Below, piece by piece: positions 1 to 4,942 of a DNA stretch of 6,201 nt. The stretch lies in the NCBI GenBank assembly GCA_016291725.1, contig JAEEYJ010000161.1:1-6201 (forward strand). The letters are read 5' to 3'. This stretch comes from Solobacterium sp. (GTDB taxonomy: Bacteria > Bacillota_I > Bacilli_A > Erysipelotrichales > Erysipelotrichaceae). Numbering within the stretch: position 1 is the stretch's first letter; each line of letters begins with the position of its first letter. Below the pieces are notes generated by a model, which was not told where the DNA came from, searched no databases, and saw nothing but the letters and a program-made list of their open reading frames with translations. Position numbers and translations under genes: made by a program.

Positions 1-848
1 ACGAAGACGGCAGCCTGAACGTCGGTTCCTACTCGCTTTGCTTCCCGTACTACATCGCAGGAAAAGACCGCTATGCCATGATCCTGGAATGCCGGAACAA
101 TTCCAATACCTGCCTCAATCTGCTGCGTACCGGCAAATGCGCGATCAATTTCATCACTGATGAAAAGGAGACCTTCAAGGAAGCAGTACGTCTGGGCTAT
201 CCCGGACCGTCCAAAGAAAAGATGAAGGACTTCCGGTGGCGTACGGAAAAAGGCCTTGCGGATCCGGAAGATCCCGAACGGCCTGAAGTACTGAGCGATG
301 CTTTCCAGGTATTCGAGTGCACCTGGGCAAGGCATCTGGAGAATGCAGAGCGCTTCCGTCCGGAAGACATCGATGACGGCTATGATGGTCCCTGCAATGA
401 CTTCAACGGACTGACATCGAAATACGGTGCGCACTTCATCCTGTATGTGGATAAAATCCTGATGAAGGAAGCACCCTACAATGCCATCGTCAACGGTGTA
501 ACGAAGAACAATTTCCCGCATGTACCCGTAGACTACGGATACCGTGACTCCACCCATTTCTGGTACGTCCGCTTCCCGCGGTGGACAAAGCCCATCGGTG
601 AGCCGATCCCTGCCCCGAAAGAGGTGGATATCGCTTCCATCCGCTTTGCGGCAGACAGAATTGATGACCAGGTGAAGTTCACGGATGAGGCCCTGAAGAA
701 CTTCGTCAAAGTACCCAGACCGTTCCTGAAGACCGTCCTGAACGGCTGTGTTGCCTGGGCAAAGGAAAACAACGTAACGCTGATTACAGAGGAACATGTG
801 AAAATCATCAACGATAAACGGAACAAAGAAAAGCAGGAGAAGCGCTGA
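1..848 (+). CDS. Flavin reductase-like protein with C-terminal PCP_red-like domain (5' end missing)
   Basis: The reading frame is open from the first bases of the window (codons from base 3) to the TGA at 846-848, so the true start lies upstream. About 281 residues are visible. The N-terminal stretch (DGSLNVGSYSLCFPYYIAGK, then a segment ending NTCLNLLRTGKCAINFI) has the layout of the flavin reductase-like FMN-binding split barrel: a 'solvent/substrate' strand, then 'N..T..NL..TG...NF'. Such proteins bind FMN and usually reduce flavin with NAD(P)H in the cytoplasm. The last 55 or so residues (from about base 678) contain FTDEALKNF, KVPRPF and ITEEHV. This resembles the PCP_red helical domain found at the C-terminus of light-independent protochlorophyllide reductase subunits and in some other redox proteins. 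The ATG at 78 is internal, because the flavin reductase motif starts before it. The substrate cannot be told from the sequence. Family confidence is good; the C-terminal domain call rests on remembered consensus. Confidence 0.75.
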   Translation, partial: EDGSLNVGSYSLCFPYYIAGKDRYAMILECRNNSNTCLNLLRTGKCAINFITDEKETFKEAVRLGYPGPSKEKMKDFRWRTEKGLADPEDPERPEVLSDAFQVFECTWARHLENAERFRPEDIDDGYDGPCNDFNGLTSKYGAHFILYVDKILMKEAPYNAIVNGVTKNNFPHVPVDYGYRDSTHFWYVRFPRWTKPIGEPIPAPKEVDIASIRFAADRIDDQVKFTDEALKNFVKVPRPFLKTVLNGCVAWAKENNVTLITEEHVKIINDKRNKEKQEKR

Positions 849-861
849 GCTTCTCCTTTTT
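835..861. terminator. Bidirectional intrinsic terminator between convergent genes
   Basis: A perfect 9-bp stem, AGGAGAAGC (835-843) with GCTTCTCCT (849-857), closes a 5-base loop and is followed by TTTT at 858-861. On the opposite strand the stem is followed by a run complementary to AAAGAAAAG upstream of 835. It therefore serves both the flavin reductase gene, whose stop codon lies in its loop and 3' edge, and the acetyltransferase gene, whose stop codon begins at 864. Confidence 0.85.
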
Positions 862-1299
862 CTAACATTCGAGGATCATTTTTACATGCGGGATGCCGTC
901 TTCGAGGAATACATCGGAGATTTCCCGGAATCCCAGCTTCTCATAGAGCCCTTTGGCATAGACCTGCGCTTCCAGATAGATTCTGTCGGCTCCAAACTGT
1001 TCCTTTGCCGTGCGGATTGCATCGGATACCAGTCCGGTCGCAATGCCCTGCCGCCTCTTTACAGCAATCACTCTGCCGATCGATACATAGTCGCTGACGG
1101 CACCTTTGTCCATGATCCGCAGATAAGCGATCATCTCTCCTTCGTCTTCATACCAAAGATGCAGTGCGTTCTGATCCCGGTCATCCAGTTCCGGGTAGGG
1201 GCAGTTCTGCTCTACTACGAATACCGAAACCCGCAGTTTCAGTAGTTCGTACAGTTCATCCAGCGTAAGCTCGTTGAAGCGTTTGACATGCAGTTCCAT
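862..1299 (-). CDS. elaA: ElaA-family GNAT N-acetyltransferase
   Basis: The gene encodes a 145-residue protein. The N-terminal block (about residues 20-47: LRVSVFVVEQNCPYPELDD, then QNALHL) matches the diagnostic 'LR..VFVVEQNCPY...D..D' signature of E. coli ElaA. Residues 74-95 (IGRVIAVKRRQGIATGL) form the acetyl-CoA-binding motif A with the R/Q-x-x-G-x-A pyrophosphate loop RRQGIA. The C-terminal part (LEAQ near 110, GLYEKLGF near 117-124, EDGIPHVKM near 133-141) matches the end of ElaA. Such enzymes transfer acetyl from acetyl-CoA to an amine; the ElaA substrate is unknown. I chose the ATG at 1299 because GGAGGT lies 6 bases upstream and family homology starts there. A longer frame from 1398 runs through a terminator hairpin and lacks a ribosome binding site. 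It is convergent with the flavin reductase gene. The symbol denotes family membership rather than proven orthology. Confidence 0.88.
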   Translation of the reverse strand: MELHVKRFNELTLDELYELLKLRVSVFVVEQNCPYPELDDRDQNALHLWYEDEGEMIAYLRIMDKGAVSDYVSIGRVIAVKRRQGIATGLVSDAIRTAKEQFGADRIYLEAQVYAKGLYEKLGFREISDVFLEDGIPHVKMILEC

Positions 1300-1305
1300 A
1301 CCGGT

Positions 1306-1311
1306 ACCTCC
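1306..1311 (-). promoter_or_regulatory. Ribosome binding site of the acetyltransferase gene
   Basis: On the minus strand this reads GGAGGT, 6 bases before the ATG at 1299. It is the only strong Shine-Dalgarno sequence in this frame and fixes the start at 1299 rather than 1398. Confidence 0.85.
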
Positions 1312-1317
1312 GGTATT

Positions 1318-1323
1318 ATTATA
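1318..1323 (-). promoter_or_regulatory. Possible -10 element for the acetyltransferase gene
   Basis: The minus strand reads TATAAT just downstream of the terminator U-run at 1330-1334. No good -35 hexamer sits 16-18 bases upstream. Initiation about 7 bases downstream would put the ribosome binding site at the very 5' end of the mRNA. A real promoter is possible but doubtful. The alternative is that the gene is expressed by read-through from the upstream RNA. Confidence 0.3.
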
Positions 1324-1329
1324 CGCACG

Positions 1330-1387
1330 AAAAAGATCCCGCGTCTTCGTTCTGTGTTTCCGTTCACCTGATCTGACTGCGGGATCT
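1330..1387 (-). terminator. Intrinsic terminator (or attenuator) ending the hairpin-array RNA
   Basis: On the minus strand, AGATCCCGC (complement of 1379-1387) pairs with GCGGGATCT (complement of 1334-1342). The 9-bp stem is extended by GTC/GAC across a one-base bulge and followed by a U-run at 1330-1334. The 36-nt interior is large for a simple terminator and contains a GGTGAACGGAAACACA segment that can form a small inner hairpin. It lies about 30 bases upstream of the acetyltransferase start codon. It could therefore end an independent RNA or attenuate a long leader of that gene. Confidence 0.7.
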
Positions 1388-1596
1388 CTTAGTATCATTC
1401 ATTTTTAACGGCTTTCTTTTCACCGTGGTTTCTACGGTTCGCTCCGGATTTTTTCCGCGCCGGTTGTCTCCGGCCTTTTCCCGGCGGACTCTTTACTCCG
1501 CCCAAGAACTGGTTTCTTTTTCATTACCGGTCTTCTGCCGGTATTTGGAGTATTCAGTTTTTACTCTAAACTGTCCATTGGTCTGTCCTGTTCTGC

Positions 1597-1614
1597 AGAC
1601 TTCACTTTCTGCTG
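1597..1614 (-). repeat. 18-nt motif, copy 2 (CAGCAGAAAGTGAAGTCT)
   Basis: Second copy, in transcript order, of an 18-nt motif that also occurs 136 bases away at 1733-1750. Seventeen of 18 bases are identical (A instead of G at one site). In both copies the motif lies within a local hairpin, but with different closing pairs. In both it is followed within about 25-40 bases by TGAATACTC (minus strand). Confidence 0.7.
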
Positions 1615-1659
1615 TTTTTTTACCGAGGTACGGTCAGCTTACCGTTTTTTCTGTTTTTC

Positions 1660-1694
1660 GTTTCCCCCGGCATTCTGCATCTACCGAAGGAAAC
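1660..1694 (-). other. 11-pair hairpin within the candidate RNA
   Basis: On the minus strand, GTTTCCTTCGG (complement of 1684-1694) pairs along its full length with CCGGGGGAAAC (complement of 1660-1670) around a 13-nt loop. Two of the pairs are U-G. On the plus strand those two positions become A/C mismatches, so the complete helix exists only in minus-strand RNA. It is the longest stem of the array. Confidence 0.65.
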
Positions 1695-1732
1695 TACGAT
1701 GAGTATTCAAGCAGTACCTTCTTCATAGCGTG

Positions 1733-1750
1733 AGACCTCACTTTCTGCTG
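1733..1750 (-). repeat. 18-nt motif, copy 1 (CAGCAGAAAGTGAGGTCT)
   Basis: First copy in transcript order. It sits in a hairpin closed by GAGAC (complement of 1752-1756) and GTCTC (complement of 1732-1736). It is followed by a TGAATACTC element at 1701-1709, as copy 2 is by the same element at 1548-1556, so the two regions look like diverged modules in the same order. Confidence 0.7.
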
Positions 1751-1773
1751 CGTCTCTTTACATCTTCAACTAT

Positions 1774-1782
1774 AGAATAACA
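1774..1782 (-). promoter_or_regulatory. Extended -10-like promoter for the candidate RNA
   Basis: The minus strand reads TGTTATTCT, i.e. TG-n-TATTCT. An overlapping TATAGT (1769-1774) has TTCACA 15 bases upstream as a possible -35, which is short spacing. Either would start transcription at about 1762-1767, just before the first hairpin of the array at 1756. The surrounding 1760-1840 region is distinctly AT-rich. This is a prediction from motif match only. Confidence 0.4.
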
Positions 1783-1827
1783 ACAATACTGTGAAGAAAC
1801 AGTCTTTTTTTATGAATTTATATCCTG

Positions 1828-1833
1828 TATAAT
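1828..1833 (+). promoter_or_regulatory. Possible plus-strand -10 element (TATAAT)
   Basis: There is a perfect TATAAT on the plus strand in an AT-rich stretch. The -35 region 17 bases upstream is only a T-run and matches poorly. A transcript from here would begin near 1840 and run into the hairpins at 1844-1894. Confidence 0.35.
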
Positions 1834-1839
1834 ATTCTT

Positions 1840-1894
1840 GTTGGGGTTTTCAGGACCCTTTTTGCATTCAAAAACCCTCCCAGGAGGGTTTTTT
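1840..1894 (+). ncRNA. Candidate very short plus-strand RNA with alternative hairpins
   Basis: Downstream of TATAAT at 1828, the plus strand holds a small stem GGGT/ACCC (1844-1847/1855-1858) followed by TTTTT. It then holds the strong terminator stem at 1870-1893. GGGTTTT (1844-1850) can also pair with AAAACCC (1871-1877), which would break the terminator stem, and TTTTTG (1859-1864) can pair with CAAAAA (1869-1874). These competing pairings resemble a miniature attenuator. They may equally be a by-product of low-complexity A/T and C/G runs. No open reading frame is evident in it. Confidence 0.25.
1870..1894. terminator. Bidirectional intrinsic terminator downstream of the minus-strand operon
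   Basis: A near-perfect palindrome, AAAAACCCTC (1870-1879) with GAGGGTTTTT (1884-1893), closes a 4-base loop. T-runs occur on both strands, so it ends the isomerase-like gene on the minus strand (stop codon at 1897-1899) and any plus-strand transcript arriving from about 1840. Confidence 0.85.
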
Positions 1895-1896
1895 GT

Positions 1897-3093
1897 TTAC
1901 AGCCAGCGGTAGAATTCCTTGATCAGCTCTTCATAGTCGCCGCTTACGATCAGATGATGGTTGCCGATGGAGTGCGTGAGGAAGTAGTTCAGATCCTCTT
2001 TCTCCAGCTTGATCTTGATCTGTGTACGGCAGAGATTGGTCTCTTTGAGGTTCTCCTCCAGCAGTCCTGTTTTGACGAAGCAGCGGTCCAGCAGACCGGA
2101 TGTCTTGAAGATCGTGCACGGGCCTTCCGGGATCCTGCCGCGGAAAGCAATGCCGAGGCCGGATTCAAAGTGGGACATCAGTTCGATATCCGTAGGCATG
2201 TTCAGAGGCAGTGTGCAGTGTGCAAAGATGATCTCATCGGTGTCCGTCAGGATCCGGGAAGGATTGGCCTGGAACACCGGCTGTCCGGTCAGTTCACCAA
2301 GTACAGCCATGGAGATCAAACTCGGCATGTCTCCTTCACATCCGGCATAGACGCCTTCCGCGTTCAGTACAGCGAGAGCCATACAGCCGGTGCCTTTGAA
2401 CGGCTGCAGCAGATCGAAGCAGCGGACAGACATTCCGTCCAGTTCATACTTCTCGGCCAGACGCTTCAGTGCACCGTAGATGCTGCAGCTGATCTCGACA
2501 TCCTCCGGATGCCAGTTCTTTGCCTTGACCATCCGGGTCCATTCATTGTCTTCGTATTCCTTCTTGTTGACTTCCATGAAGAACTCCGTCATGGAGACAT
2601 CAACGATCGTAATCCCGTTCTTTTCCAGACTCTTCTTCTTGTCTACATCCGAAGAGATCAGCCAATCACTGGGCTTGCCGATGCTGCCGAGGCGCAGATG
2701 ATTGATCTTCTTCTTTGCAGCGAAGACTCTGGCCAGGACAGCGATCCTCGATGCCATCTTTTCCTCTGAGCCGTGGATGATTTCGCCGCGGATTCCGTTC
2801 TGCTCCAGGTAGGAAAGGATTTCCATGGATGCCGCGAGGGAGTTGTTGTACCCGGTGGTCATCAGAAGGACAGGGTGAGGCAGTTCCGGCAGAGCTGCCT
2901 TGAATCTGCCCTCGGTACCGCCGCCCCCGATGAATACCAGCAGCATATCCTGGTCCTTCGCCTCTTCCAGTTCAACGAACCGGATCTCCAGGCCGGTCAT
3001 CTCTGCCAGTCTGTCCACCAGTTCATGATTGTAGCGGTTGATGTTTTCGCCGTCTGCATTGGTTGATTCAACATAGTAAACACCGATTTTCAT
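1897..3093 (-). CDS. Fucose/arabinose isomerase-superfamily protein
   Basis: This is a 398-residue protein of the FucI/AraA-like fold (the 'L-fucose isomerase and related proteins' group). Its N-terminal Rossmann-like half carries a glycine loop, IGGGGTEG (about residues 55-62). In the C-terminal half are CEGDMPS (252-258), QANPSR (275-280), FAHCTLPLN (290-298) and IGNHH (376-380). FucI binds its catalytic metal through Glu, Asp and His; E253 and a His of NHH fit two of these. The position 24 residues after E253, where I expect the Asp, is N277. Sugar isomerisation is therefore uncertain and this may be a distinct subfamily. The ATG at 3093 is preceded by AAGGAGA, and homology starts there; the frame upstream to 3231 overlaps the dipeptidase gene. 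It is the last gene of the minus-strand run, 37 bases after the dipeptidase stop, with a strong terminator after it. Confidence 0.75.
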   Translation of the reverse strand: MKIGVYYVESTNADGENINRYNHELVDRLAEMTGLEIRFVELEEAKDQDMLLVFIGGGGTEGRFKAALPELPHPVLLMTTGYNNSLAASMEILSYLEQNGIRGEIIHGSEEKMASRIAVLARVFAAKKKINHLRLGSIGKPSDWLISSDVDKKKSLEKNGITIVDVSMTEFFMEVNKKEYEDNEWTRMVKAKNWHPEDVEISCSIYGALKRLAEKYELDGMSVRCFDLLQPFKGTGCMALAVLNAEGVYAGCEGDMPSLISMAVLGELTGQPVFQANPSRILTDTDEIIFAHCTLPLNMPTDIELMSHFESGLGIAFRGRIPEGPCTIFKTSGLLDRCFVKTGLLEENLKETNLCRTQIKIKLEKEDLNYFLTHSIGNHHLIVSGDYEELIKEFYRWL

Positions 3094-3102
3094 ATTATAT
3101 AT

Positions 3103-3109
3103 TCTCCTT
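3103..3109 (-). promoter_or_regulatory. Ribosome binding site of the isomerase-like gene
   Basis: The minus strand reads AAGGAGA, 9 bases before the ATG at 3093. It decides between this start and in-frame codons further upstream that overlap the preceding gene. Confidence 0.8.
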
Positions 3110-3130
3110 GCTGTAGTTTGATTCCTGCCT

Positions 3131-3844
3131 TTATGATAGCGTAGATTGTTCTGCTTCCTCAACCGTAAAGATCCCACTGTAGCAGGGCGGCTCACCCGTA
3201 GAGGCGGACCAGTTCCGGTCACCGTATTCATAGTGCCACCATTCGGACGGCAGGTTGGTGAAGCCTGCCCGGGTCATGATATGGTACAGCATTCTGCGGT
3301 TTTCCCTGACCTCTTCGTTGGATTCATGCTGTTCATACCAGACCGTCTCTGTCCGGTCAGTGAACGCATCGAATGCCGTACCCATGTCCAGCTCCTTTCC
3401 GTCCGGTCCGGCGATGGTCAGGTCCACGGCTCCGCCGGTCGTATGGGCAGGCGGATGAAGCCGGTCCGGCACAGGATCCGCAACAAACTGTGAAATGAAC
3501 TGTTCCCGTTCTTCTTCACTCTTATCCATCAGTCCGAATTCTTCGATGATGATATCCCGGTAGTACTCCCGCAGTTCCTGCTGCAGCGCAAAGGGACGCC
3601 AGGCATCCCAGATGATGAAACGGTACCCTTCCGGCAGGTATTCCTTTGCTTGTTCCAGCATCCCTGCCGCCTCTTTGCGCAGCAGGCATCTCCGGTATCC
3701 GTTCTTCAGCCCCAGTGCTGGATACATCATATGCAGTTTCAGTCTGCTGTCTTCCCGGATTTCCACCAATGGAGAATCCCGGAAGACCGGCTCCTTTTCC
3801 TCCGTCTGTACCGAAGACGGAATCGGTTCATACTTGATTGTCAT
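3131..3844 (-). CDS. D-alanyl-D-alanine dipeptidase, VanX/DdpX-like
   Basis: The 237-residue protein belongs to the zinc M15D (VanX) peptidase family, which hydrolyses D-Ala-D-Ala to D-alanine. The zinc and catalytic residues are all present in the right spacing: H134 and D141 in HTTGGAVD, and E201 and H204 in EWWH. In VanX the equivalents are His116, Asp123, Glu181 and His184, with the same 7- and 3-residue intervals. The transition-state arginine corresponds to R83 in WDAWRP (79-84). No signal peptide or membrane segment is visible, so it should act in the cytoplasm. The ATG at 3844 starts 1 base after the HAD gene's stop and has purine-rich GGGAAGGGAA just upstream, inside the end of the HAD gene. 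The longer frame to 3904 would overlap that gene. No vanH/vanA-like ligase or dehydrogenase is in the window, so resistance is not implied; dipeptide recycling is more likely. Confidence 0.9.
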   Translation of the reverse strand: MTIKYEPIPSSVQTEEKEPVFRDSPLVEIREDSRLKLHMMYPALGLKNGYRRCLLRKEAAGMLEQAKEYLPEGYRFIIWDAWRPFALQQELREYYRDIIIEEFGLMDKSEEEREQFISQFVADPVPDRLHPPAHTTGGAVDLTIAGPDGKELDMGTAFDAFTDRTETVWYEQHESNEEVRENRRMLYHIMTRAGFTNLPSEWWHYEYGDRNWSASTGEPPCYSGIFTVEEAEQSTLS

Positions 3845-3845
3845 T

Positions 3846-4628
3846 CTATTCCCTTCCCTTGATCCAGCCGAAGTGAACACAGGCGTTGTATACGCCATCG
3901 TCAACGGATGCGTCCGTTATATAGTCCGCCCGCTTCATCAGACCCGGCCAGCCGTTTCCCATGGCAATCGAGAACCATTCCTTCCCGAACATCACTTCAT
4001 CATTCTCTCCGTCTCCGAAGACAACCGCATCCTCCGGATCTGCGTTCAGGTACTTCATCATTTCCCGGATCCCTTCATCCTTGCGGTCATGCTGGTACCA
4101 GAAGTACGGTCCGCCCATCCGGATATGCCCCAGAAGATCCCGGTTCATCAGCCGGTATTCTTCTTCCGCGGGTACAGAGATATAGATCTTGTAGATCTCC
4201 GGCAGATCTTCAAAGGAACGGTCCGGTTCATAGTGGTACACCGTCGGCTCCCGGCGCTCCCCTGCCTGTTCCAGAAAGCGATGGTCCCGCATGAAGACAT
4301 CCGTACTGTCATTGTATGCCGCAAGGATACCGTATCCCAGTGCATCCGCTTCCCGAATGATCCTGAGCGCTTTCTCCCGGTCCAGCGGACTGTTCTTCAC
4401 CAGGACATCATCGATGATCAGCGCTGCACCGCCGTTGGCCACTGCATTGTGTATGCCGGTGCTTTCCATCGCCGGCAGGGTTTTGTAGCAGGCCCGCCCG
4501 GTCGCAATCGCAGTGAAGTGCCCGTTCTGCTGCAGTTCAGCAATCGACGCCAGTGCACTTCCCACGAATCTTCCTGTACGCAGATCCGTCAACGTACCGT
4601 CGATATCAAAGAAGAAATACTTTTTCAT
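3846..4628 (-). CDS. Cof-type HAD-IIB family hydrolase
   Basis: A 260-residue haloacid dehalogenase superfamily phosphatase. Motif I is DIDGTLTD (residues 8-15) with the nucleophile D8 and the acid/base D10. Motif II is IATGR (41-45, Thr43). Motif III is K183. Motif IV is GDGEND (205-210), with D206 and D210 as Mg2+ ligands. The roughly 100-residue insert between motifs II and III is the C2-type (Cof) cap that selects the substrate, typically a sugar phosphate, FMN or PLP; the exact substrate is not readable. The ATG at 4628 overlaps the TGA of the upstream 105-residue gene as ATGA, and AGGAGG lies 11 bases upstream (4640-4645), so this start is preferred over the in-frame ATG at 4661. The stop lies 1 base before the dipeptidase start, which implies translational coupling. 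Confidence 0.9.
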   Translation of the reverse strand: MKKYFFFDIDGTLTDLRTGRFVGSALASIAELQQNGHFTAIATGRACYKTLPAMESTGIHNAVANGGAALIIDDVLVKNSPLDREKALRIIREADALGYGILAAYNDSTDVFMRDHRFLEQAGERREPTVYHYEPDRSFEDLPEIYKIYISVPAEEEYRLMNRDLLGHIRMGGPYFWYQHDRKDEGIREMMKYLNADPEDAVVFGDGENDEVMFGKEWFSIAMGNGWPGLMKRADYITDASVDDGVYNACVHFGWIKGRE

Positions 4629-4942
4629 CGGCCGGCATTCCTCCTGTGCGGCAGGTGCCACCAGATCCGGTAGACCAGCCTGCGTCCTGGATAGTCACCG
4701 CCGTCCGCCAGATCGATCGGATCCGCCGCCTCAATAATCCTGCGGAAATCCAGCCGGTATTTCTGCAGTGCTGTACAGGTATAGTAAGCCCCGGCATGGA
4801 AAAAGATCTCCTGAGCAATCTCCAGCTCACTCATGCCATCAATATGCCTGCCCTGGATGATTCTCCGCGCTTCCTGCAGACAGGCCTGTCTGGAAAGATA
4901 CATCCGGTTCATCCGGATATGCCATGTCTTTTTCATCATCAT
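4625..4942 (-). CDS. Small protein of unknown function (105 aa)
   Basis: I do not recognise a named family. The protein is basic, with no membrane segment or signal peptide. An N-terminal region rich in K and R (MMMKKTWHIRMNRM) is followed by a predicted helical part (SELEIAQEIFFHAGAYYTC, about residues 38-56). The C-terminal part contains PIDLADGGDYPGRRLVYRIWW (residues 75-95), whose DGGD and YR.WW elements look conserved and resemble small uncharacterised proteins I recall from Clostridia. Its start ATG (4942-4940) overlaps the TGA of xpt (4941-4939), and its own TGA (4627-4625) overlaps the ATG of the HAD gene. This double ATGA coupling is good evidence that it is a real, translated gene. 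Two more ATG codons follow the first directly, so the exact start may shift by up to 2 residues. No function is assigned. Confidence 0.75.
   Translation of the reverse strand: MMMKKTWHIRMNRMYLSRQACLQEARRIIQGRHIDGMSELEIAQEIFFHAGAYYTCTALQKYRLDFRRIIEAADPIDLADGGDYPGRRLVYRIWWHLPHRRNAGR

Larger units (their letters stand above)
1330..1767 (-). ncRNA. Candidate structured non-coding RNA (hairpin array), class unknown
   Basis: This stretch has no credible protein gene. Read on the minus strand it is a chain of short stems with purine-rich loops and A-rich linkers. Stems, in window coordinates: 1732-1736/1752-1756, 1660-1670/1684-1694 (11 pairs), 1630-1634/1641-1645, 1595-1599/1608-1612 or 1581-1585/1596-1600 (alternatives), 1548-1552/1562-1566, 1525-1530/1538-1543, 1483-1488/1497-1502, 1459-1463/1470-1474, 1445-1448/1454-1457, 1422-1426/1434-1438, and the terminator stem 1334-1342/1379-1387. 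The 11-pair stem has two positions that are G-U on the minus strand but C/A mismatches on the plus strand, which favours the minus strand as the RNA. An extended -10-like sequence lies at 1774-1782. I see no hallmark of tmRNA, RNase P RNA, SRP RNA or a riboswitch family I can recall. It could be a free RNA or a very long leader of the acetyltransferase gene. The boundaries are estimates. Confidence 0.55.

Noticed and set aside
862..1398. Longer acetyltransferase frame starting at 1398
   Set aside because: The extra 33 residues are encoded across the terminator hairpin, lack a ribosome binding site and have no ElaA homology. The start at 1299 has GGAGGT 6 bases upstream.
1425..1733. A 102-codon plus-strand reading frame in the intergenic region
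   Set aside because: It has a low-complexity S/F/R-rich product, no ribosome binding site and no family resemblance. It lies exactly over the hairpin array, whose pyrimidine-rich strand gives this composition.
1400..1760. CRISPR array
   Set aside because: Only one motif recurs, twice, with 136-base spacing. There are no regularly spaced identical repeats and no cas genes.
1330..1767. tmRNA, RNase P RNA, SRP RNA or a T-box/riboswitch as identity of the RNA region
   Set aside because: I find no tRNA-like acceptor end or tag frame, no GAGGAAAGTCC-type RNase P core, no GGAAG/AGCAG SRP helix 8, and no T-box AGGGTGG element. Sequence families outside my recall cannot be excluded.
1954..2769. 271-codon plus-strand reading frame
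   Set aside because: It lies antisense to the isomerase-like gene and shows no recognisable domain or ribosome binding site.
1897..3231. Longer isomerase frame starting at 3231
   Set aside because: It would overlap the dipeptidase gene by about 100 bases. The ATG at 3093 has AAGGAGA and begins the conserved part.
3131..3844. Vancomycin-resistance gene cluster
   Set aside because: Only the VanX-like dipeptidase is present. No D-Ala-D-Lac ligase, lactate dehydrogenase or VanRS-type regulators occur in the window.
3612..4673. 353-codon plus-strand reading frame
   Set aside because: It lies antisense to the dipeptidase and HAD genes, both of which have full catalytic motifs. It is a by-product of the codon usage of the opposite strand.
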